NCBI RefSeq assembly: GCF_018678075.1
Contig: NZ_JAHHIR010000033.1
Location: forward strand, 62,001 to 126,000
Length of the DNA: 64,000 nucleotides
Origin: Epibacterium ulvae
Lineage (GTDB): Bacteria > Pseudomonadota > Alphaproteobacteria > Rhodobacterales > Rhodobacteraceae
Direction of reading: 5' to 3'
Positions 26,379-35,187 of this stretch are shown one piece after another. A model generated the notes under the pieces. The model saw nothing but the letters and a program-made list of their open reading frames with translations. It did no database searches and was not told the DNA's origin. Every line of letters starts with the position of its first letter. Positions within the stretch are counted from its first letter, which is position 1. Made by a program: the position numbers and the translations under genes.

Positions 26379-26615
26379 GACCCGAAATCCTTCGCTCCGT
26401 TTCCCTCAACAAGGCCACAAAACAAACCCGCACACAGACGGGTTTTGACCTAATTCCGCACGATCATACCCGCTTTAAGGACACAGGGCGCGGATTAATT
26501 CAATTCTTTCCACACAAGTTAATTCAGAATTGAGAACACTAAAACAATTTTAAGGAAATTGTTGCCCGAACCGATGCAATACCGATGCAATAGAGACTCA
26601 CTTTGGCACGGGATG

Positions 26616-26643
26616 CAAAAAAACCGCCACAGATGCGGCGGTT
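26616..26643 (-). terminator. Rho-independent terminator of miaB
   Basis: AACCGCC (26622-26628) and GGCGGTT (26637-26643) form a 7-bp stem with an 8-base loop; on the minus strand the stem is followed by a run of T (26623-26617). It lies 26 bases past the miaB stop. The rest of 26379-26668 is AT-rich and should hold the promoter of the OmpA-like gene. Confidence 0.85.
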
Positions 26644-26668
26644 CTCTCACTCAAAAGGCGTAGTGCAG

Positions 26669-27994
26669 TCAGTCGATCAACTCACCGGCCAAGGAATTGG
26701 TGCGCGATTCAACAATCCGAACGCGCGCCAGATCGCCAATTTCGCGGCCGCAATCCTCGACATGGACGGAGTGCAGGTAATCGGATTTCCCAACCATCTG
26801 CCCCGGTTTGCGCCCCGCACGTTCAAACAAGACACCGACTTCGCGACCAACCATACTGTCTTGGATTTCTTTCTGTTGCTGGGTCAGCAATGCCTGCAGG
26901 CGCTGCAAACGGTCGTCTGCTTCGGCAACGTCAACCTGCGGGCGCTCTGCCGCGGGCGTGCCCGGACGAGTCGAATATTTGAAGGAATAGGCGGTGCCGT
27001 ATTTCACTTCTTCGATCAGGTCGAGCGTGGCTTGGAAGTCTTCTTCGGTCTCTTCCGGGAAGCCGACAATAAAATCACCCGAGATCAAAATGTCCGGACG
27101 CGCCGCACGAATACGCTCGATCACGCGCAGATAGCTTTCGGCCGTGTGACTGCGGTTCATCCGTTTCAAAATACGGTCGGACCCCGCCTGAACCGGCAGG
27201 TGCAGATAAGGCATCAGTTTCTTGCAACTGCCATGCGCTTCGATCAGGTCATCTTGCATGTCGTTGGGGTGACTGGTGGTAAAGCGGATACGTTCCAGCC
27301 CGTCGACCTTGTCCAGCTCCCAGATCAGCTGCGCCAGCGACCAGTCACCGCCACTCGGGCCTCCGCCGTGATAGGCGTTGACGTTCTGCCCCAGCAGCGT
27401 GATCTCACGCACGCCGCGTTCAACCAGATCCCGCGCCTCGGTCAGGATACGATCCACCGGACGCGACACTTCGGCACCTCGTGTATAAGGCACCACGCAG
27501 AAAGCGCAGAATTTGTCGCAGCCTTCCTGCACCGTCAAAAATGCGGTCGGACCCCGTTTGGCCTTGGGGCGGCGTTTCAGCTTTTCGAATTTGTCTTCTT
27601 CGGGGAAATCGGTGTCCAGCACCTTTTCCCCCTGCCCCGCCTTGGCTTCCATCTCAGGCAGACGGTGGTAGCTTTGTGGGCCGACAACCAGATCCACCAA
27701 GGGCTGGCGGCGCATAATCTCTTCGCCCTCAGCCTGCGCGACACAGCCTGCGACACCGATTTTCAGATCCGGCTTGTCGGCTTTTAACCCTTTGAAGCGC
27801 CCCAGTTCGGAATAGACCTTCTCAGCCGCTTTTTCGCGGATGTGACATGTATTCAACAAGATCATGTCCGCATCATCGGGGCTTTTGGTCTCAACATAAC
27901 CCTGCCCACCCAGCGTTTCCGCCATGCGTTCACTGTCATAGACGTTCATCTGACAGCCATAGGTCTTGATATATAGCTTCTTTGGAGCACTCAT
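26669..27994 (-). CDS. miaB: tRNA-2-methylthio-N6-isopentenyladenosine-37 synthase
   Basis: MiaB is a radical-SAM methylthiotransferase acting on A37 of tRNAs. The 441-residue protein has the N-terminal MTTase domain with its three cluster cysteines ([33 protein letters not shown]), the radical-SAM motif [16 protein letters not shown] (CxxxCxxC), and a C-terminal TRAM domain ending near [13 protein letters not shown]. The ATG at 27994 is used; the frame runs 26 codons upstream without conserved sequence. A terminator follows it. Confidence 0.96.
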   Translation of the reverse strand: MSAPKKLYIKTYGCQMNVYDSERMAETLGGQGYVETKSPDDADMILLNTCHIREKAAEKVYSELGRFKGLKADKPDLKIGVAGCVAQAEGEEIMRRQPLVDLVVGPQSYHRLPEMEAKAGQGEKVLDTDFPEEDKFEKLKRRPKAKRGPTAFLTVQEGCDKFCAFCVVPYTRGAEVSRPVDRILTEARDLVERGVREITLLGQNVNAYHGGGPSGGDWSLAQLIWELDKVDGLERIRFTTSHPNDMQDDLIEAHGSCKKLMPYLHLPVQAGSDRILKRMNRSHTAESYLRVIERIRAARPDILISGDFIVGFPEETEEDFQATLDLIEEVKYGTAYSFKYSTRPGTPAAERPQVDVAEADDRLQRLQALLTQQQKEIQDSMVGREVGVLFERAGRKPGQMVGKSDYLHSVHVEDCGREIGDLARVRIVESRTNSLAGELID

Positions 27995-28122
27995 CGCGGT
28001 CAGCCTTCCAAACAGGGTGAGATCAGCCGCGGCACATAGCGTGAAACCGTACCGCTTGCAATGGAGGCGCAATTACTCGATTTTACAGCAAAAGGCCAGA
28101 ATGGCATTACGGACCGGACGCG

Positions 28123-28998
28123 ATGACAGGCATTATGTATCTTTCGTTTGACGATTTCCTCAGCCAGGCATCACAGTTGGGCAAAGGCCCCGTTGCGCTC
28201 ATCTTTGTCGAAGATGACGTCGAGATCGCAACCACCCTGCGCCATCACCTGGACTGCGGCTTCAAACATGTGGTCGCACTGACCCCGGATGCCTTTGATA
28301 TCCCCAAGGATGTCGCGTCAAAAGTGCATCGGGTGCCGTTTGACTGTACGCCGCAGAATGCGGTGGCCAATGCGGTCAACGACATCAATGCGCGCGTGCC
28401 CCAAGGGTGCTGGCTCTATTACTGTTACAACGCGGAATTTCTGTTCTACCCGTTCTGCGAAACGCGCACCGTTGGCGAAATGCTGGCGTTCCATACCGAG
28501 GAACGCCGCGATGCGATGCTAACTTATGTGATTGATCTGTATGCCGGTGATTTGCCGCAGACCCCATCAGCTGTTTCACTGGATCAGGCGCATCTGGATA
28601 AGTCAGGCTATTACGCGCAGGCCCGCAAAGACCCCGAGACCGGTCACCCCTGCGAACGCCAGCTTGATTTCTTTGGCGGGGTGCGCTGGCGGTATGAGGA
28701 ACACATCCCGCAAGCCAGCCGCAAAATTGACCGTATCGCGTTGTTCAAAAGCAAGCCTGGCCTCAAACTGCAGGGCGACCACACGTTCAATGATCAGGAA
28801 TACAACACTTTTTCCTGCCCGTGGCACCATAACCTGACGGCTGCGATCTGTTCTTTCCGCACCGCCAAGGCGCTGAGACGCAATCCAGGCTCGCGTTTTG
28901 AGATCGACAGCTTTCGCTGGCACAATTCCACACCCTTTGAATGGCATTCACGCCAATTGCTGGATTTGGGGCTGATGGAGCCGGGACAGTGGTTTTGA
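28123..28998 (+). CDS. Uncharacterised protein, possibly GT2-like
   Basis: A 291-residue soluble protein that I cannot assign firmly. The N-terminus (LIFVEDDVEIATTLRHHLDCGFKHVVALTPD) resembles the start of Glyco_tranf_2_4-type proteins, where a histidine pair and a GF motif precede a nucleotide-sugar site. The usual acidic DxDEF motif would correspond to YNAEFLFYP, which lacks the first Asp, so glycosyltransferase activity is doubtful. The C-terminal half is rich in Trp, His and Phe (FSCPWHHNLTAAI, FRWHNSTPFEWHSRQ). An in-frame ATG at 28135 is an alternative start. It is divergent from miaB. Confidence 0.6.
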   Translation: MTGIMYLSFDDFLSQASQLGKGPVALIFVEDDVEIATTLRHHLDCGFKHVVALTPDAFDIPKDVASKVHRVPFDCTPQNAVANAVNDINARVPQGCWLYYCYNAEFLFYPFCETRTVGEMLAFHTEERRDAMLTYVIDLYAGDLPQTPSAVSLDQAHLDKSGYYAQARKDPETGHPCERQLDFFGGVRWRYEEHIPQASRKIDRIALFKSKPGLKLQGDHTFNDQEYNTFSCPWHHNLTAAICSFRTAKALRRNPGSRFEIDSFRWHNSTPFEWHSRQLLDLGLMEPGQWF

Positions 28999-29005
28999 TT
29001 ACACA

Positions 29006-29644
29006 ATGATAGAAGTTTCTTTTATCATGCCCCTCATCTTAAGCCTTCCATTGATTTGGTGGGGTGTTCCAGGTTGGATACACTTCCAAAGACGAAGAGC
29101 CGGACGAGAAACTCCTTTTGGGCTGGTTCTTTACTATCATATATCAGCGACGATTACCTTATTCGGTTTTGCTCTTGGCGGATTACAGGGAACCGTAGTG
29201 GTTCTCTTTCCGCCTATATTGCCCATACTCGCCATCAGTACCGTCATAAGCGAACCTAGGCTGACTTTCATTTTGGTTTTTCTGGTCACAGTTTCTGCTC
29301 TTTGCACAACAGCAGCCTTGGTCGCCTTGCGCAAAACAGCTCATACCATTCGCCCTACGGCGAGAATATGGATGATCGCACCGGCAGCTCTGGTGGGCAT
29401 TCTACTAGCATTCATGCTTTTTGACTTAAGAATTGCATATGTCTTGCGGCAAGGAGCGTCACAGCAAAACTTGGAGGTCACGCACCACCATTCCTTGTTC
29501 CATTCACTGCGCGATTTTGATGAACCGTTTCGCCGCTTTCACGCCAGTGCAAAAGGCGAGTGCTGGATTTACTACTGGAGCTACGTGGAGCGAAATTTCT
29601 ATCGATATATTGCGACTTCAAACACGCCGGAATGTTCTGGATAG
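29006..29644 (+). CDS. Uncharacterised membrane protein
   Basis: A 212-residue protein with about four hydrophobic segments: MPLILSLPLIWWGVPGW, ISATITLFGFALGG with VVVLFPPILPILAIS, ILVFLVTVSALCTTAALVAL, and MIAPAALVGILLAFMLF. A soluble tail with a His cluster (VTHHHSLFHS) and several aromatic residues follows. Codon use and base composition are clearly AT-richer than the flanking genes, suggesting recent acquisition. It has no strong ribosome site at 29006; the ATG at 29027 is an alternative. It ends 4 bases from the end of convergent irr. The family is not recognised. Confidence 0.6.
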   Translation: MIEVSFIMPLILSLPLIWWGVPGWIHFQRRRAGRETPFGLVLYYHISATITLFGFALGGLQGTVVVLFPPILPILAISTVISEPRLTFILVFLVTVSALCTTAALVALRKTAHTIRPTARIWMIAPAALVGILLAFMLFDLRIAYVLRQGASQQNLEVTHHHSLFHSLRDFDEPFRRFHASAKGECWIYYWSYVERNFYRYIATSNTPECSG

Positions 29645-29648
29645 AAAC

Positions 29649-30065
29649 TCAGACCTTCCGCAGGCGAATCACAACGTCGACGGATGCGATCTCAAACCCT
29701 TCGGGCGCGTCTGGCAGACGTTGGATCACCAATTCCTCGGATGGTGCATCGGACAGCGACGCCTCGTCCTCTTGGAAGAAATGCGGGTGATCATGAGTGT
29801 TGGTGTCAAAGTAGCTTTTGGAGCCGTCGACCGTGATTTCCTGCAAGACACCCGCCTCGCAGAATGCACGCAACGTGTTGTAAACGGTTGCCAGCGACAC
29901 TGCCGCGCCGCGCGTCTTGGCGGATTCGAACAGGCTTTCGGCGGTGACATGGCGGTGCTTGCCGTCTCCGACCAGTAATTCAGCTAAGGCCACGCGCTGC
30001 CGCGTCGGGCGCAAGCCCGCCGTCACCAGCCACTCGGTCGCCTTTTCCACGCTATTGGGCGTCAT
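29649..30065 (-). CDS. irr: Fur-family iron response regulator Irr
   Basis: A 138-residue Fur-superfamily regulator. The DNA-binding part reads GLRPTRQRVALAELL ... VSLATVYNTLRAFCEAGVLQEI, and the second half has the Irr-type HDHPHFF haem/metal-binding block and the C-terminal IASVDVVIRLRKV. The N-terminal Cys-Pro haem regulatory motif of Bradyrhizobium Irr is absent. In alphaproteobacteria Irr acts under iron limitation, repressing iron-using genes and activating uptake genes. It is divergent from fabA across 187 bases that hold a CACTC-N6-GAGTG dyad (30134-30149) of unknown meaning. Confidence 0.9.
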   Translation of the reverse strand: MTPNSVEKATEWLVTAGLRPTRQRVALAELLVGDGKHRHVTAESLFESAKTRGAAVSLATVYNTLRAFCEAGVLQEITVDGSKSYFDTNTHDHPHFFQEDEASLSDAPSEELVIQRLPDAPEGFEIASVDVVIRLRKV

Positions 30066-30252
30066 GTCTGTTCCTGGCTCTTATTGCTGATCGTATATAT
30101 AAGGCCACCTGCCCCCCGAGTTCAAATGAAATTCACTCGCAACTGAGTGTTATTCCCCCTATCGAATACCCGCTGCGCCCTTGCAGGACAGGTTACGCCG
30201 GTGTTACAGGAAGCCAGATAAAACATATGTACCAGGCAGGAGAAGCGCCAGT

Positions 30253-30762
30253 ATGGCCGAATACCCCAACACCTTTGACAAGGAAGATCTGCTGAAATGT
30301 GCCCGTGGCGAACTGTTCGGCCCCGGCAATGCGCAGCTTCCGGCGCCTCCGATGCTCATGATGGACCGGATCACCGACATCAGTGGCGATGGTGGAGCCC
30401 ATGGCAAAGGTCATATTGTTGCGGAATTCGACATCACTCCGGACCTGTGGTTCTTTGACTGCCACTTCCCCGGCAACCCGATCATGCCCGGCTGTCTGGG
30501 CCTGGATGGGCTGTGGCAGCTGACCGGCTTTAACCTTGGCTGGCGTGGCTGGCAGGGTCGCGGCTATGCGCTGGGTGTGGGTGAGGTCAAACTGACCGGC
30601 ATGGTGCGCCCTGACCGCAAGATGCTTACTTATAAAATCGACTTTACCAAAGCACTCCAAACCCGCCGTCTGACCATGGGTGTTGCGGATGGTATTGTAG
30701 AGGCCGATGGGGAAGTTATCTATCAGGTCAAAGATATGAAAGTGGCGCTGAGCGAGAGCTGA
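30253..30762 (+). CDS. fabA: 3-hydroxydecanoyl-ACP dehydratase / isomerase
   Basis: FabA dehydrates 3-hydroxyacyl-ACP and isomerises trans-2- to cis-3-decenoyl-ACP, opening the anaerobic route to unsaturated fatty acids. The 169-residue protein has the hot-dog fold motif [20 protein letters not shown], containing the active-site His and, further on, the Asp helix. The ATG at 30253 (GGAG 10 bases ahead) gives the normal length; the open frame upstream is not conserved. A strong terminator follows, so fabB appears to be expressed separately. Confidence 0.96.
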   Translation: MAEYPNTFDKEDLLKCARGELFGPGNAQLPAPPMLMMDRITDISGDGGAHGKGHIVAEFDITPDLWFFDCHFPGNPIMPGCLGLDGLWQLTGFNLGWRGWQGRGYALGVGEVKLTGMVRPDRKMLTYKIDFTKALQTRRLTMGVADGIVEADGEVIYQVKDMKVALSES

Positions 30763-30801
30763 GACGGAAAGTTAGATCTGTTATCTGTAACCAGACACGA
30801 A

Positions 30802-30826
30802 AGAGGCCACCAGGCCTCTTTTTTTT
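30802..30826 (+). terminator. Rho-independent terminator of fabA
   Basis: AGAGGCC (30802-30808) and GGCCTCT (30813-30819) form a 7-bp stem with a 4-base loop followed by eight T. It lies 40 bases after the fabA stop and separates it from the cupin gene and fabB. Confidence 0.9.
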
Positions 30827-30951
30827 GTAGCCAATGTCCGGTGTGAGCCCCAAATAGACCTGCGAGATTGAAACGATATCTTAACTTGACGAACACAGGA
30901 CCGTGCAGAAAGCTTGCGCAGCAGGGCAAGTTAGGAAGTTAGGAAATTACT

Positions 30952-31293
30952 TTGAACATAACTAATAAAGAGAAGGCTGCACATTACCTGTGGCAGGATG
31001 TTTGTGATGGTTGGCCATTCGTTGCTACGGAGGCGCTTTCCGTGAAACAGGAAAAGATGCCGCCTGATACCTATGAAATTAGGCATTTTCATAAAATAGC
31101 CACGCAATTCTTCTACGTCTTAAGCGGAGTGCTGACCTTAGAGGTCGAAGGGTCGATCATAAAACTCAGCGCTCAGGATGGCCTGCAAATTGACAACGGT
31201 ACGGTTCATCAAGCCCGTAACGAGGACGGCACGGCCGCGGAGTTTCTCGTCGTTTCATCACCATCAACCGCGAACGATAGGCATGAAGTTTGA
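30952..31293 (+). CDS. Small cupin-domain protein
   Basis: A 113-residue single-domain cupin. The metal-site region IRHFHKIATQFFYVLSG offers His45 and His47 (with Gln52 near the usual Glu position), and the second cupin box contains IDNGTVHQARN. The start is TTG at 30952 with AGGA about 8 bases ahead. The gene is AT-richer than fabA and fabB and sits between them, preceded by the fabA terminator, so it looks like an insertion in a usually contiguous fabA-fabB pair. Substrate and metal are unknown. Confidence 0.72.
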   Translation: MNITNKEKAAHYLWQDVCDGWPFVATEALSVKQEKMPPDTYEIRHFHKIATQFFYVLSGVLTLEVEGSIIKLSAQDGLQIDNGTVHQARNEDGTAAEFLVVSSPSTANDRHEV

Positions 31294-31411
31294 CGGTAGC
31301 TTTGTCCGCATAACCGCCCCTCAATCAGCGCGTCTCCTTAACAACCTGTCCCACCTTGCACCCCTGCCCCACACAGCCTAGTAAGGCTTTAACAGAAAAG
31401 GGAGTGCACGT

Positions 31412-32641
31412 ATGCGTCGTGTCGTCGTCACCGGTCTTGGGATCGTTTCCTCGATCGGGAACAATGCCGAAGAGGTCTTGGCCTCTTTGAAAGCCGGGAA
31501 ATCCGGCATCGAAGCCAGCCCGGAAATGGCAGAGCACGGCTTTCGCAGCCAGGTTGCGGGCACCATCAATCTGGACCTGAAAGAGCTGGTCGACAAACGC
31601 ACCCTGCGTTTCATGGGCCCCGGCGCGGCCTATGCGCATATCGCGCTGTCCCAGGCGATCGCAGATGCGGGCCTGTCCGAGGACCAGATCGTCAATGAGC
31701 GCACTGGTCTGGTTGCCGGTTCCGGCGGTCCATCCACATCGGCGATGCTGACCGCACATCAGACTGTGTTGAAAACCGGCGCGACCAAACGGATCGGCCC
31801 TTTTGCTGTGCCAAAATGCATGTCGTCCACGATCTCGGCCAACCTCGCAACTGCGTTCAAGATCAAGGGGATCAACTACTCGATCACCTCGGCCTGCTCA
31901 ACCTCGCTGCATTGCATCGGGAACGCGGCTGAACAGATCATGATGGGCAAACAAGACGTCATGTTTGCAGGCGGCGGTGAAGAGCTGGACTGGACCCTGT
32001 CCTGCCTGTTTGACGCCATGGGCGCGATGTCGTCGAAAAAGAATGACGACCCAACCAAAGCCTCGCGTGCGTTTGATCAGGACCGCGATGGTTTTGTGAT
32101 CTCTGGCGGTGGCGGCATGGTGGTTCTGGAAGAGCTGGACCACGCCGTTGCGCGCGGTGCCAAGATCTATGCCGAAGTGACGGGCTTTGCGGCCACTTCC
32201 GACGGCCACGACATGGTTGCCCCTTCCGGCGAAGGCGGCGAACGCGCGATGCGTCTGGCCCTGCAAACTCTGCCCGAGGGTCGCAAGGTTGACTATATCA
32301 ACGCTCACGGCACCTCGACCCCCGTTGGGGACGTCGGCGAAGTCGAAGCCGCACGTCGTGTCTTTGGCGAAGGCAAGGTGCCTCCGATTTCATCCACCAA
32401 ATCGATGACCGGTCACGCACAGGGTGCCGCAGGCGCGCTTGAGACCATTTTCTGTCTGCTGATGCTGGAAAACGATTTCATCACGCCGTCGATCAATGTG
32501 GACACCCTCGCCGAAGGCATCCTGCCCGGCGAAGTGGCAACCGATCTGGTGGAAAATGCAGGTCTGGATTCCGTTATGACCAACAGCTTCGGCTTTGGCG
32601 GCACCAACGGGTCGATGGTTTTGAGCAAGTACAAAGGGTAA
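31412..32641 (+). CDS. fabB: Beta-ketoacyl-ACP synthase I
   Basis: FabB elongates acyl-ACP with malonyl-ACP and is needed for unsaturated fatty acids. The 409-residue thiolase-fold enzyme shows the Cys-His-His triad: SACSTSLHC with Cys162, NAHGTSTPVGD and STKSMTGHAQGAAG. The C-terminal SFGFGGTNGS is standard. GGGAG precedes the ATG. It lies 6 bases before fabI, so those two genes form an operon; fabA lies upstream beyond a terminator and a cupin gene. Confidence 0.96.
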   Translation: MRRVVVTGLGIVSSIGNNAEEVLASLKAGKSGIEASPEMAEHGFRSQVAGTINLDLKELVDKRTLRFMGPGAAYAHIALSQAIADAGLSEDQIVNERTGLVAGSGGPSTSAMLTAHQTVLKTGATKRIGPFAVPKCMSSTISANLATAFKIKGINYSITSACSTSLHCIGNAAEQIMMGKQDVMFAGGGEELDWTLSCLFDAMGAMSSKKNDDPTKASRAFDQDRDGFVISGGGGMVVLEELDHAVARGAKIYAEVTGFAATSDGHDMVAPSGEGGERAMRLALQTLPEGRKVDYINAHGTSTPVGDVGEVEAARRVFGEGKVPPISSTKSMTGHAQGAAGALETIFCLLMLENDFITPSINVDTLAEGILPGEVATDLVENAGLDSVMTNSFGFGGTNGSMVLSKYKG

Positions 32642-32647
32642 CGTCCA

Positions 32648-33439
32648 ATGTCTGGAGTTCTTCAAGGCAAGCGCGGCCTCATCATGGGCGTCGCAAACGA
32701 GCGCTCGATAGCATGGGGCATCGCAAAAGCCATGCATGCGGCGGGTGCGGAACTGGCTTTCACCTACCAGGGCGAAGCCTTTGGTACGCGGTTGAAACCC
32801 CTCGCAGAAAGCGTCGACAGCGATTTCATGGTGGATGTTGATGTCACCGATGATGCCTCGCTTGATACTGCATTTGCGCAATTGGGCGAACGCTGGCCGA
32901 CCATTGATTTTGTGGTCCACGCCATCGCTTATTCTGACAAATCAGAGCTGACCGGGCGCTTCCTGGACACGAGCCGTGCGAATTTTAAAAATTCCATGGA
33001 TATCTCTGCCTATTCCTTCATCGAGGTGGCGCGTCGTGCCTATCCGATGATGCAGGAAAACGGCGGCACGCTGTTGACGCTGACTTATCTCGGCTCCAAC
33101 CGGGTTGTGCCGAACTATAACGTGATGGGCGTGGCCAAGGCCGCGTTGGAATCCGCCACCCGCTATTTGGCCAACGACCTTGGCCCCGAAGGCATCCGCG
33201 TCAACGCAATCTCACCCGGTCCGATGAAGACGCTGGCAGGCGCGGCCATTGGCGGTGCGCGCAAGACGTTCAAACACTCCGACCAGAACGCTCCCATGCG
33301 CTCCAACGCAACGCTTGAGGCCGTGGGCGGCACAGCCGTATACCTCGCTTCTGACGCAGGTGCCTGCACCACTGGTGAGATCATCAGGGTCGACGGCGGC
33401 TTCCATGTTCTGGGCATGCCACAATCGGATAACCTCTGA
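32648..33439 (+). CDS. fabI: Enoyl-ACP reductase (NADH)
   Basis: FabI reduces trans-2-enoyl-ACP, the last step of each elongation cycle, and is the triclosan target. The 263-residue short-chain reductase has the N-terminal nucleotide site GLIMGVANERSIAWGIA and the active-site block PNYNVMGVAKAAL, where Tyr and Lys are separated by six residues as in FabI rather than the four of typical SDRs. It follows fabB by 6 bases and ends at a clear terminator. Confidence 0.96.
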   Translation: MSGVLQGKRGLIMGVANERSIAWGIAKAMHAAGAELAFTYQGEAFGTRLKPLAESVDSDFMVDVDVTDDASLDTAFAQLGERWPTIDFVVHAIAYSDKSELTGRFLDTSRANFKNSMDISAYSFIEVARRAYPMMQENGGTLLTLTYLGSNRVVPNYNVMGVAKAALESATRYLANDLGPEGIRVNAISPGPMKTLAGAAIGGARKTFKHSDQNAPMRSNATLEAVGGTAVYLASDAGACTTGEIIRVDGGFHVLGMPQSDNL

Positions 33440-33478
33440 CCGATAACCTCTGATTTCGAACGGAATCATGTGAATTTC

Positions 33479-33504
33479 AAAAGGCAGCTCTTGGGCTGCC
33501 TTTT
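33479..33504 (+). terminator. Rho-independent terminator of fabB-fabI
   Basis: AAAAGGCAGC (33479-33488) pairs with GCTGCCTTTT (33495-33504): a 10-bp stem whose outer arm provides the T-run, 39 bases after the fabI stop. Confidence 0.85.
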
Positions 33505-33638
33505 CCTTTACCCGATCCACAACTGCCCCCGCACAAGGCGGCCCATAGGCGAAACACGACGTCAATTTCGGGCAGGTAAAATTCACGCTTTGCGGGTGCG
33601 AAACACTGTGCAACTGTTGCGGCTAGGAGAGTGATACC

Positions 33639-34334
33639 ATGCCCATCAGTACTTGCGTTTTCGATGCTTACGGCACGCTGTTTGACGTGACATCAGCGGC
33701 CCGCCAGGCGGCCCAAGAACCTCAGTTCCCGCATCTGCAGGACCACTGGGTGCAACTGGCCACCCATTGGCGGCTCAAACAGCTGCAATACACCTGGCTG
33801 CGCGCCATCACAGATGCGCATACGGATTTCTGGCAAGTGACCGAAGAGAGCCTGGATTGGGCGCTAGAGGCATGTGGCCTGTCCGGCGACAGCACATTGC
33901 GCCAGCGCCTGATGGATCTGTTTTGGGAGCTGCAGGCCTATCCTGAAGTGCCCGAGGTTCTCAGCACCCTCAAGGAACGCGGATTTAACGTGGCGATCCT
34001 GTCCAACGGCTCCCCCGATATGTTGAACGGCGCGGTGAAATCCGCTGGAATCGGCGCCTCTTTGGATGATGTGCTCTCGGTCGAAAGTGTCGGCGTATTC
34101 AAACCCGCCGCCGCCGTCTACGATCTGGTGGGTGCCCGGTTCAATTGCGCACGTGATGAGGTGCTCTTTGTATCCTCAAACGGCTGGGACGCTGCGGCTG
34201 CGGCCGGTTACGGATTTACCACCGCCTGGGCCAACCGGATGGGCGAGCCTAAGGACCGCCTGCCCTGGACGCCGGACTACACCCTCACCAACCTGCACCC
34301 AATCCCGGATCTGGCAGGGGCAAAAGATGCCTAA
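33639..34334 (+). CDS. HAD-superfamily type II haloacid dehalogenase
   Basis: A 231-residue HAD hydrolase. Its motifs fit the (S)-2-haloacid dehalogenase subgroup: VFDAYGTLFD with nucleophile Asp in motif I, ILSNGSPDML in motif II, GVFKPAAAVY with the motif III lysine, and VSSNGWDAAAAAGYGF in motif IV. Members hydrolyse 2-haloalkanoates, but many act on other small phosphate or halide substrates. AGGAGA precedes the ATG. It is first in a same-strand run of six genes and its end overlaps the next gene by 8 bp. Confidence 0.88.
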   Translation: MPISTCVFDAYGTLFDVTSAARQAAQEPQFPHLQDHWVQLATHWRLKQLQYTWLRAITDAHTDFWQVTEESLDWALEACGLSGDSTLRQRLMDLFWELQAYPEVPEVLSTLKERGFNVAILSNGSPDMLNGAVKSAGIGASLDDVLSVESVGVFKPAAAVYDLVGARFNCARDEVLFVSSNGWDAAAAAGYGFTTAWANRMGEPKDRLPWTPDYTLTNLHPIPDLAGAKDA

Positions 34335-35187
34335 GTTTCAAACCGCTGACGGGCTCTCTCTCTATTTCACGGACAGCGCTGAAACGGATCCAGCGGCCGC
34401 GACCCGCCTGCCGCTCCTGTGCTTGCCTGGCCTTACACGCTGTGGTCTGGACTTTCGCTATTTCGCACCGCATGCGGCGCGATACCGGTTGATCACCCTT
34501 GATTTTCGCGGACGTGGGCAATCCGAGTATGACCCGAATTTCACGACCTATAACGTACCACAAGAAGCGCAGGATGTGATTGCGTTGCTGGATCACCTTG
34601 CGATCCCCAAGGCAGCACTTTTGGGCACATCGCGCGGTGGTCTGGTCGCCATGACGCTCGCCGTGTTGGCCAAGGAGCGCCTTGCCGGGGTGATCCTAAA
34701 CGACGTCGGCCCCGAAATCCCACCCGGCGGCATTGCCCGCATTATGGACTATCTGGGCCGCAAACCCGCAGCCAGGACGCTCGCCCAAGCGGCCAAACAA
34801 CTTGAAACAGCCATGCAAGCAGCCTTTCCGGACGTCAGCGCCGATCGCTGGTTTGAAGAAGTCGCGACCTTTTACACCGAAACCCCATCCGGGCTTGAAC
34901 TGAGCTATGACGCAAAGCTACGCGACGCGCTATTGGCGCAGGCCGAGGCCGGGCCGATCCCAGATTTGTGGCCGCTTTTCCACACCTTGGAAGGCCTGCC
35001 CCTGGCAGCTCTGCGCGGCGAAAACTCTGATATTCTGGCCCGTGACACCTTTGACAAAATGGCGCTGGCCCTGCCCGATGCCATCTGTCAAGAAATCCCC
35101 AATCGCGGGCATGTTCCATTCCTTGACGAACCCGACGCATTAAACGCAATTCATTCCGCCCTGGAGCAGATCAAATGGCCACAATAG
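34327..35187 (+). CDS. Alpha/beta-hydrolase
   Basis: A 286-residue alpha/beta-hydrolase: LPLLCLPGLTRCGLDFRYF (oxyanion region), FRGRGQSEYDP, the nucleophile elbow GTSRGG, and C-terminal NRGHVPFLDEP with the catalytic His. The ATG at 34327, inside the end of the HAD gene, begins the conserved fold; the frame is open further upstream only as an overlap with that gene. The substrate is unknown. It overlaps the next gene by 13 bp, so the three genes are probably translated together. Confidence 0.87.
   Translation: MPKFQTADGLSLYFTDSAETDPAAATRLPLLCLPGLTRCGLDFRYFAPHAARYRLITLDFRGRGQSEYDPNFTTYNVPQEAQDVIALLDHLAIPKAALLGTSRGGLVAMTLAVLAKERLAGVILNDVGPEIPPGGIARIMDYLGRKPAARTLAQAAKQLETAMQAAFPDVSADRWFEEVATFYTETPSGLELSYDAKLRDALLAQAEAGPIPDLWPLFHTLEGLPLAALRGENSDILARDTFDKMALALPDAICQEIPNRGHVPFLDEPDALNAIHSALEQIKWPQ

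Noticed and set aside
26603-27787. Open frame of 394 codons antisense to miaB
   Set aside because: It is the complement of a highly conserved gene in high-GC DNA, with no recognisable protein motif; miaB on the other strand carries all cluster cysteines.
30134-30149. CACTC-N6-GAGTG as an Irr or Fur box
   Set aside because: It does not resemble the iron control element or Fur consensus, so it is noted only as a dyad.
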